From Streptococcus urinalis 2285-97 (GTDB lineage: Bacteria > Bacillota > Bacilli > Lactobacillales > Streptococcaceae), in NCBI RefSeq assembly GCF_000188055.2, contig NZ_AEUZ02000001.1:1006001-1070000 (forward strand): a stretch of DNA of 64,000 bases. The letters are read 5' to 3'. Shown in pieces: positions 58,824 through 64,000 of the stretch (position 1 is its first letter; each line of letters opens with the position of its first letter). The translations under genes and the position numbers were made by a program. The notes under the pieces are model-generated. The model worked only from the letters and a program-made list of their open reading frames with translations, was not told the origin of the DNA and did no database searches.

Positions 58824-58843
58824 ACTATACAAAACTATACAAA
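58824..58843. repeat. Tandem pair of a 10-bp unit
   Basis: ACTATACAAA occurs twice in a row in the spacer between dif and the next gene. Its meaning is unknown; it may be chance. Confidence 0.6.
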
Positions 58844-58892
58844 AAACCAATCCATTATGACTAGAAAAGATCAATGCAATGGATTGGTTTTA
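58840..58892 (-). terminator. Terminator of the frameshifted membrane protein gene
   Basis: AACCAATCCATT and AATGGATTGGTT form a perfect 12-bp stem with a loop of about 21 nt; on the minus strand a T run follows. Confidence 0.7.
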
Positions 58893-58901
58893 TTTTTTAT
58901 T

Positions 58902-59836
58902 CTATTTATCACTTAACTGTCTAGCATCGTATTTCATTTTATTATTACGATAACTATTTATAATGGTTGGTATTGCACCAATCGCTGTAAAGATATAAAC
59001 CTTGAATAATTCAGCATAGTAAACATTCCCTTTAATATAGCCTTCTTTAATAAGTTGAGATATTGATTGGAAAGCTCTGAAAAATCCAACTTTATAGTAA
59101 TTTGCTACAGAAATGGCAAAGCTCGTTTTATGTCCAATATAGGTCATAATAATCATCATAATGATTGAGATCACAATTCCTTTGAAACTGAGTTTTTTAG
59201 CCAGCAATTCATAACCTTTAACAGTACAAATTCCCATAATAATACCGGATATTGCTGCTACAAAACCTAATTGACCGATTATGACAATACTAATTGCGCC
59301 AATTAAAGAACCAACGAATGCACCAACTAATCCTAGGCCAATAATTTCATTAACCATTTCATTTTTTTCAGCTAATAATTGTGAAGAAAATTGTTCAAAA
59401 TTGGCTTCTGTCGTAAGTAATAAACGGTTTGAAAGTTGATAAACACTTGTTTGACTAACTTGACCAGATACTTCATCAGTATTTTGGTAGCCATTCTCAG
59501 CTAAAAAATCACTGGCAGCAATCAAAGCTTCTTCTACTCTGGTATTGATTTTAGGACCAATTCCAGGTGCCTTGATATCGAAAGAAAGATGATATCCAGA
59601 AACCAATGCACTACCAAGGGCCTTTGTTGATTTACTTAACGTTTTAAAATCTTCGCGTTTTGGCTCTTGATTGTCTTTAGAAACTGCGAAATGAAGTGTC
59701 ATATAGCCACCACTATGCATTACATCTTGAACGTAAAAGCTAAAACCATTTCGTGTCCCATGTACTAATTTTAATTTTTCGTCAAATTCACTTGAAATGA
59801 TTGTGCGATATCAGCCATCTTTTTCTTTGTTACCAT
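58902..59836 (-). pseudogene. Conserved membrane protein of unknown function, frameshifted near its start
   Basis: A frame begins at ATG 59836, with GGAGGA 8 nt upstream, as MVTKKKMADIAQS and goes out of frame near 59800. A different frame then carries ISSEFDEKLKLVHGTRNGFSFYVQDVMHSGGYM and continues to 58902 (272 aa from the first usable ATG at 59720). One missing base near GCACAATCATTTC joins them. The body has a soluble N-terminal half and three or four membrane helices (MVNEIIGLGLVGAFVGSLIGAISIVIIGQ and IVISIIMMIIMTYIGH, positions 59361 down to 59130). I do not recognise the family. It may be translated from internal starts, or the lesion may be a sequencing error. Confidence 0.65.
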
Positions 59837-59926
59837 AGTTAAAATCCTCCCTGAAATTATGGCAACAAATGATTTTTTTATTTTCCAACAATTTAACTTT
59901 ATTAAAAAATACTAATTATTAATAAA

Positions 59927-60226
59927 TTATGGTTTAGGCGGTTTTAAGCTGTGCCCAAGGTATTCATAAACTCTAATTATTTTATTTTCCTTTATATCTT
60001 TTAATTTAAAATAAAAATAATGATCTTGTTTATCACTTGCATATTCTTTATTTAGGCGAAAATAAGATCTTTGAGCCATTGCCATAGATGTTAAGATATC
60101 ATTACCAATAAAGGTTAAAGGGATATCATAAGTAGTTAATCTATAGTAATCTCTTTCAAACTTTAAATAATTTGCTGAAAAATAGTCAAATTGTAAGGCA
60201 TTTTGGCTTAATTCCCAATAATTCAT
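59927..60226 (-). CDS. SOS cassette hypothetical protein 2
   Basis: The 99-aa soluble protein (MNYWELSQNALQFDYFSANYLKFERDYYRL, 60226-60137) is rich in Tyr and Phe. It is the last gene of the hdiR-umuC cassette, in which small hypothetical proteins accompany the error-prone polymerase in S. uberis. I think its family is DUF5960 but am not sure. AGGAGGG precedes the ATG at 60226; a longer frame upstream overlaps the previous gene. Function unknown. Confidence 0.75.
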   Translation of the reverse strand: MNYWELSQNALQFDYFSANYLKFERDYYRLTTYDIPLTFIGNDILTSMAMAQRSYFRLNKEYASDKQDHYFYFKLKDIKENKIIRVYEYLGHSLKPPKP

Positions 60227-60236
60227 CAGCACCCTC

Positions 60237-60593
60237 CTATTCTTCAATATCAATATTCAAAATATCTCTATAAGCGATATTTTGATAAGATTTATCGTTT
60301 TTTTGTAAACTAAAATCATCTATCCCTAATCTTTTTACTCTACCTATAACCTTATTTACTGTATTTGACTGGTCATCTTTTAAATGAAAAATAACCATCA
60401 ATTGATTAGCGTAGAGTTGACTTATATAAAGATAACGTTCTTGATCCGTCAAGCTTGTTTGAAATGAAATACTGGTTAAATGATCATCCATAGCGCTGGT
60501 ATGCTCTGATAAAAAAAATCCCATCCATTTTGCCATACCTCGATCTTGAAAATATCTTGCTGATTCAAAAGGTAAATAATAACGATCAATCAT
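60237..60593 (-). CDS. SOS cassette hypothetical protein 1
   Basis: The 118-aa soluble protein (MIDRYYLPFESARYFQDRGMAKWMGFFLSEHTSAM, 60593-60489) overlaps the end of umuC by 4 bp, so it is translated together with it. It resembles YolD-like partners of Y-family polymerases in position and size; sequence similarity is not evident by eye. It probably takes part in damage-induced mutagenesis. Confidence 0.75.
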   Translation of the reverse strand: MIDRYYLPFESARYFQDRGMAKWMGFFLSEHTSAMDDHLTSISFQTSLTDQERYLYISQLYANQLMVIFHLKDDQSNTVNKVIGRVKRLGIDDFSLQKNDKSYQNIAYRDILNIDIEE

Positions 60594-62002
60594 TTTAATC
60601 CATCTAATCCCCCTGCAGAATGTCCACCAATCAGTTTACTACGTTCAATCCTTCTAGAACCTTCTAATAGAACATTGGCTTTTTGAAGTGACAAATAACC
60701 AAATTGGTCTCTGACAGCATCTATAGCACCTTGTAAATTCTCAATTTTCTCTGTTTTTTCGACATCTTCGAATAATGAAATGAGTTTATAATTCTCATCA
60801 ACAAAATGACTATAACGAACTGCAATTTGTCGAACAGCCCCACCTGAATACTTTTGTCGAAATAAGAATAAGGCTTTATCAATTAGTGTATCAGTAAGAT
60901 GTGTTGGCTCCAGTTTCATCTGAGCTCGAATAGGCTGTTTGCCAGACTCTGTTTTAGAGTAGCCAATATAAATACTGATATTACAAGTTTGTTTTTTTAA
61001 TCTTCTTAAACGGATAGCGACCTGTTCAGCCATTTCTGAAAGAACTAATTCAATCTCACTTTGCATCACATAATCTCTAGGCAAAATTTGAGAGTTTCCA
61101 ATTCCTTTTGAATGAGTCTTATAAGGTTTGTGAACATTACTTTCATCAACACCATTTGCATGAAACCATAATTGAACACCCATGATTCCAAACTCTTTTT
61201 TCAAATTATCAGGATTACTATTTGCTAATTCTCTAATGCTATAAATCCCCATTTTTTGAAGACGCTTTTCCATTGCTTTTCCAATTCCCCAAAAATCAGT
61301 CAATGATTTGATTGACCAAACCTTGGTTTCAACATCTTCATAAGACCAATTGGCTTGTAATTTGGGTGTTTTTTTTGCTTCATTGTCTAAAGCAAGTTTA
61401 GCCAAGAGAGGATTCGCATTAGACAATCCTGCTGCTGCGTAGATTCCTGTCTTTTGAAAAATGTCATTCTGAATCCGTTCTACAATTGCACTTAATTTTT
61501 GTTTTCGATTAACTTTTGGATTATCATAAAAGTAATTTAAAGAAGAGGTTAAATCAATAAAACCTTCATCAATGGAATAAGGTAAAATATCTTTAACTGA
61601 AGCATAATCTTGAAAAATAGTTTGAATTTCAAGATTTTTCTTAATGTAAAGGTCCATACGCGGAGCAACTATTAAGGTTCTTTTTGCCCATAGCTCTAAG
61701 AGGTCGCATTCTTTTTGACTTAATGTATGTCCAGATAAAAATTGATGTGTTAATCGCCTTGTTTTTAAATCAAAAGGTAAATCGTAAGCACGACCGACAT
61801 TTTTTCGCCCAAATACTTGTTTAAACATAGGAGAACTGGCTAGAATTAAGCCATTAGAGTTTTCCCCACGAGACATAACACACAAGGATGTTCTTAGAGG
61901 ATTTAAGCCCCTTTCAATACATTCTACGCTTGCATAAAAAGATTTCATATCAATAAATGCAATATCACTGCGAGGCTCTCTTGAATAGTCAATAAAACCC
62001 AT
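60590..62002 (-). CDS. umuC: Y-family (UmuC/DinB-type) error-prone DNA polymerase
   Basis: The 470-aa polymerase copies damaged DNA with low fidelity. Catalytic acids lie in IAFIDMKSFYASVE (Asp18) and in YSIDEGFID (Asp145-Glu146). The helix-hairpin-helix LTDFWGIGKAMEKRLQKMGIYSIRELA is followed by the little-finger domain. It lies 6 bp downstream of the hdiR repressor gene, so expression should follow DNA damage. Length and context match the S. uberis SOS mutagenesis cassette. Confidence 0.93.
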   Translation of the reverse strand: MGFIDYSREPRSDIAFIDMKSFYASVECIERGLNPLRTSLCVMSRGENSNGLILASSPMFKQVFGRKNVGRAYDLPFDLKTRRLTHQFLSGHTLSQKECDLLELWAKRTLIVAPRMDLYIKKNLEIQTIFQDYASVKDILPYSIDEGFIDLTSSLNYFYDNPKVNRKQKLSAIVERIQNDIFQKTGIYAAAGLSNANPLLAKLALDNEAKKTPKLQANWSYEDVETKVWSIKSLTDFWGIGKAMEKRLQKMGIYSIRELANSNPDNLKKEFGIMGVQLWFHANGVDESNVHKPYKTHSKGIGNSQILPRDYVMQSEIELVLSEMAEQVAIRLRRLKKQTCNISIYIGYSKTESGKQPIRAQMKLEPTHLTDTLIDKALFLFRQKYSGGAVRQIAVRYSHFVDENYKLISLFEDVEKTEKIENLQGAIDAVRDQFGYLSLQKANVLLEGSRRIERSKLIGGHSAGGLDGLK

Positions 62003-62008
62003 AAACTA

Positions 62009-62695
62009 TTACGATTCTAGTGGTTTGAAGTTTCCGACAATAAGCCCGATAATTCTTGGGTCTTCAGAAAATGGAGCAAATTTATCAGGATAACGTTTAT
62101 TTAAAGAAACCAAACGTAAGCCATCTTCTTCGCGATAAACTTTTTTAATATAAGTTTGACCATCCCAATCAACAGCATATATAGCACCATCATAATCAAA
62201 TCCTGTTTGTTTTATAAGAACAACTTCACCATTTAAATAAACCGGTTCCATGGAATCTCCAAAAACCCAAGAAGCAAAATCATGATCAATTTCTTCATCG
62301 TAAAAGACAGTATCAAAATTCCCATCACCAAAATAAGTATAACCTGTACCAGCAGACAATTTTTCAAAGACTTTATACTCAAAGCGATTTTTTTCTTTAA
62401 AGTCACTAACAACCTTTTGCTGATTTAAAAGTTCTTTAGAGTAAGTAAGCGTCTTAGATTGATTAATCTCATTTAATTGACTATAAACTTCCACAATTTC
62501 ATATTCTGATTCAAAATAAGCATCATCTACTTTCAAAATATGAGCTAATAATGTTCTGTTTTTTTGATTAGGTTGTGTTTTGCCACTTTCCCAATTAAAA
62601 TAAGAAGGCCTTGATATTCCCAATAAGTTTGCTAATTTTGCTTGACTATAACCGAGTTCTTCTCGTCTTTTTTTTAATTTAGTATCTGAAAACAT
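62009..62695 (-). CDS. hdiR: HdiR-like SOS repressor (XRE helix-turn-helix plus S24 peptidase)
   Basis: The 228-aa protein has an XRE-type helix-turn-helix (GYSQAKLANLLGISRPSYFNWESGKTQPN, 62653-62567) and a LexA-like S24 domain. The self-cleavage pair is Ala115-Gly116 (LSAGTGY), the nucleophile is Ser148 (GDSMEP) and the general base Lys is in TYIKKV (about 184-185). RecA filaments on damaged DNA would trigger cleavage and release of the operon. Streptococci lack LexA, and HdiR partly replaces it. AGAGGTG precedes the ATG. Confidence 0.93.
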   Translation of the reverse strand: MFSDTKLKKRREELGYSQAKLANLLGISRPSYFNWESGKTQPNQKNRTLLAHILKVDDAYFESEYEIVEVYSQLNEINQSKTLTYSKELLNQQKVVSDFKEKNRFEYKVFEKLSAGTGYTYFGDGNFDTVFYDEEIDHDFASWVFGDSMEPVYLNGEVVLIKQTGFDYDGAIYAVDWDGQTYIKKVYREEDGLRLVSLNKRYPDKFAPFSEDPRIIGLIVGNFKPLES

Positions 62696-62725
62696 AGAGC
62701 ACCTCTTTTGTTAGTTTATAAAATA

Positions 62726-62754
62726 ATATTATTCTAAAATTTAACAATTGTCAA
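62726..62754 (-). promoter_or_regulatory. Promoter and candidate HdiR operator of the SOS cassette
   Basis: On the minus strand TTGACA (62754-62749) and TAATAT (62731-62726) are separated by 17 bp. The palindrome AATAATATTATT (62722-62733) overlaps the -10, and AACAATTGT lies at the -35; either could be the HdiR site. Confidence 0.55.
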
Positions 62755-62755
62755 T

Positions 62756-62783
62756 CTAAAAAACTGCATATGCAGTTTTTTAG
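62756..62783. terminator. Bidirectional terminator after the histidine kinase gene
   Basis: CTAAAAAACTGCA and TGCAGTTTTTTAG form a palindromic stem of 13 pairs. On the minus strand it terminates the two-component operon just before the hdiR promoter. Confidence 0.85.
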
Positions 62784-62789
62784 AGATCT

Positions 62790-63731
62790 TTATCTTTGAA
62801 AAACAGTTACAGTTGTTCCTTTATCAACTTGACTAGTAATTAAAATACTTAGGCCAAGTTTATCAGCAATTTGTTTAGCCATATATAATCCTAATCCAGT
62901 TGCTTTTTGATGTTCATGTCCGTTAAATCCAGTAAAACCTTCTTCAAATAAACGCGGAATATCTTCATCTAGTATTCCAATACCTTTATCTTGTATTGAA
63001 ATACTTTTATTCTCTATCTTTATGATAATATCACTACTTCTTATACTATATTTAATAGCGTTATCGATAATTTGATTTAAAATAAAAGTCATCCATTTAC
63101 GATCTGAAGTAATTAGCCAATCACCATCAATGGAAATACTCAGTGACTTGGTAATACAGATTGTGGCATATTTTTTAACAATTTCTTTTGTAATAGAGTT
63201 AATTGAAAACTGTTCAAAACGATAATCATCTTGATTTTGATTGAATTTTAAGTAGGAAAGTAGGTTATTCAAATGATTATCTAATTGTAACAATTGTTGT
63301 TGAACATTTTTACTCGTTAAATGCTCAGTTTGAGCCATCAACGATAGAGCTGAAAGTGGTATTTTCATTTGATGAGACCACATCTTGATTAAATCATTAA
63401 TTTGAGACTCTTGTGTCTTATACTCAAGAATAGTATTTCCCTGTTCTTGAGACAACTGCTGAATAATTGTAAAGTATGCTATTTCAGATGGTAAAGTAAA
63501 AGACTCTAATTCATAAACATAAATAAAATGTTGTAACGTTTTAAGTTTCTTTTGAAACCTGAGAAATTGAATAATTGAGAAGACTGTCAAGCTAAATCCA
63601 TTACATAAAAAACTAATTATCAAAAAGTAAACTGGTACATGAAATAACTCAAATATGATCCAAAAAGATAAAAATAAGAGACCATATAAAAAATACCAAA
63701 TACGATACTCTTTAAAATACATTCGCATCAT
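62790..63731 (-). CDS. Sensor histidine kinase, BceS-like
   Basis: The 313-aa kinase is intramembrane-sensing: two close N-terminal membrane segments (IWYFLYGLLFLSFWIIFELF and VPVYFLIISFLCNGFSLTVF) have almost no extracellular loop. The H box is MWSHQMKIPLSAL (His about 123), with the N box NQIIDNAIKYS, G1 box SIQDKGIGI and G2 box GLGLYMAKQIA. This layout is the BceS group, usually coupled to BceAB-type peptide-antibiotic exporters and resistance to bacitracin or lantibiotics. The start (63731, 63728 or 63722) overlaps the response-regulator stop. No bceAB gene is visible within the window. Confidence 0.88.
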   Translation of the reverse strand: MMRMYFKEYRIWYFLYGLLFLSFWIIFELFHVPVYFLIISFLCNGFSLTVFSIIQFLRFQKKLKTLQHFIYVYELESFTLPSEIAYFTIIQQLSQEQGNTILEYKTQESQINDLIKMWSHQMKIPLSALSLMAQTEHLTSKNVQQQLLQLDNHLNNLLSYLKFNQNQDDYRFEQFSINSITKEIVKKYATICITKSLSISIDGDWLITSDRKWMTFILNQIIDNAIKYSIRSSDIIIKIENKSISIQDKGIGILDEDIPRLFEEGFTGFNGHEHQKATGLGLYMAKQIADKLGLSILITSQVDKGTTVTVFQR

Positions 63732-64000
63732 TTAATAAGATACCCCACTCCTCTAACTGTATGAATACGATTGAAGCCAATTGTTTGTAGTTTTTTACGT
63801 AATCTAGTCATATTAACATTCAAAGTATTATGATCGATAAAGTTGTCGTTTTCCCAGAGTCGTTGTAAAATATCTTCTTTAGAAACAACCTGCTCTTTAC
63901 GACTGATTAAAAAGGCTAAAATCTTAGTTTCAGTAGGTGATAAAGTGACTGTTTCTTCTTGATTTTTAAAGATACCGTCTAGACTTAAATGATAACCACC
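63728..64000 (-). CDS. OmpR-family response regulator (partial, N-terminus off the right edge)
   Basis: The minus-strand frame entering from the right edge reads GGYHLSLDGIFKNQEETVTLSP, then TETKILAFLISRKEQVVSKEDILQRLWEND and MTRLRKKLQTIGFNRIHTVRGVGYLIK (positions 63929 down to 63731). This is the C-terminal winged-helix DNA-binding domain of an OmpR/BceR-type regulator, with the RGVGY ending. The receiver domain lies outside the window. It overlaps the kinase start, so both genes form one operon. Confidence 0.9.
   Translation of the reverse strand, partial: GGYHLSLDGIFKNQEETVTLSPTETKILAFLISRKEQVVSKEDILQRLWENDNFIDHNTLNVNMTRLRKKLQTIGFNRIHTVRGVGYLIK

Noticed and set aside
58824..58843. Tandem ACTATACAAA repeats as an attachment site for a mobile element
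   Set aside because: The repeat is only two units long in AT-rich spacer and no integrase-associated cargo or flanking copies are visible apart from the housekeeping XerS.

Overview
This 64 kb window comes from a low-GC Gram-positive chromosome and reads as a streptococcus of the pyogenic group. Its protein sequences look close to S. uberis, S. parauberis or S. iniae, but I cannot fix the species by eye. Supporting signs are a streptococcal housekeeping gene order (relQ-nadK-rluD-pta; tdk-prfA-prmC-tsaC-glyA; gyrA-srtA; ylxM-ffh), a Pht-type histidine triad lipoprotein behind a perfect AdcR box, an HdiR/UmuC SOS cassette like the one described in S. uberis, and a XerS recombinase beside a dif_SL-like site. 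There are no rRNA or tRNA genes, CRISPR arrays, insertion sequences or prophages, and no gene-free stretch longer than about 300 bp.

Layout. 0-4 kb: CYTH protein (minus strand, cut by the window edge), alarmone and NAD enzymes, pseudouridine synthase, phosphotransacetylase. 4-12 kb: SDR oxidoreductase, hypothetical, HAD phosphatase, an operon of MDR oxidoreductase, MarR regulator and Opu-type osmolyte ABC transporter, and a phospho-beta-glucosidase. 12-17 kb: an MFS exporter with an attenuator-like leader, then purine salvage (guaC with a PurBox and a switch-like leader; guanine riboswitch, xpt, pbuX). 17-23 kb: apbE, tautomerase, and the long tdk-to-glyA operon. 23-28 kb: cell-wall hydrolase, a heterodimeric ABC exporter whose first half has a nonsense codon, and Rex-box NADH oxidase. 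29-34 kb: ldh (Rex box), gyrA, srtA, glyoxalase-like protein. 34-39.3 kb: a small histidine-free Pht-like protein, a DUF1002 secreted protein, a frameshifted traX, and a Pht gene with an in-frame stop. 39-45 kb: DUF554, dtpT, HAD, aldo/keto reductase, and a frameshifted Na+/H+ antiporter. 45-51 kb: a Pot-like ABC transporter followed by a nucleoside-deaminase-type amidohydrolase. 51-58 kb: guaA, an anchored beta-helix protein, GntR regulator, ylxM-ffh. 57.6-64 kb: xerS and dif, a frameshifted membrane protein, the SOS mutagenesis cassette, and a BceRS-like two-component system cut by the right edge.

Genes left of dif lie mostly on the plus strand and genes right of it on the minus strand, as expected where two replication arms meet. 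The dif-like site near 58.76 kb therefore probably marks the chromosome terminus.

Five genes each carry one disabling lesion (two nonsense codons and three single-base frameshifts). This is either recent gene decay or sequencing error. The least explained signals are the guaC leader with two mutually exclusive hairpins, the MFS exporter leader with a possible 8-residue leader peptide overlapping a terminator, a candidate ~100-nt transcript upstream of nox, and the Pot-like transporter paired with an amidohydrolase.
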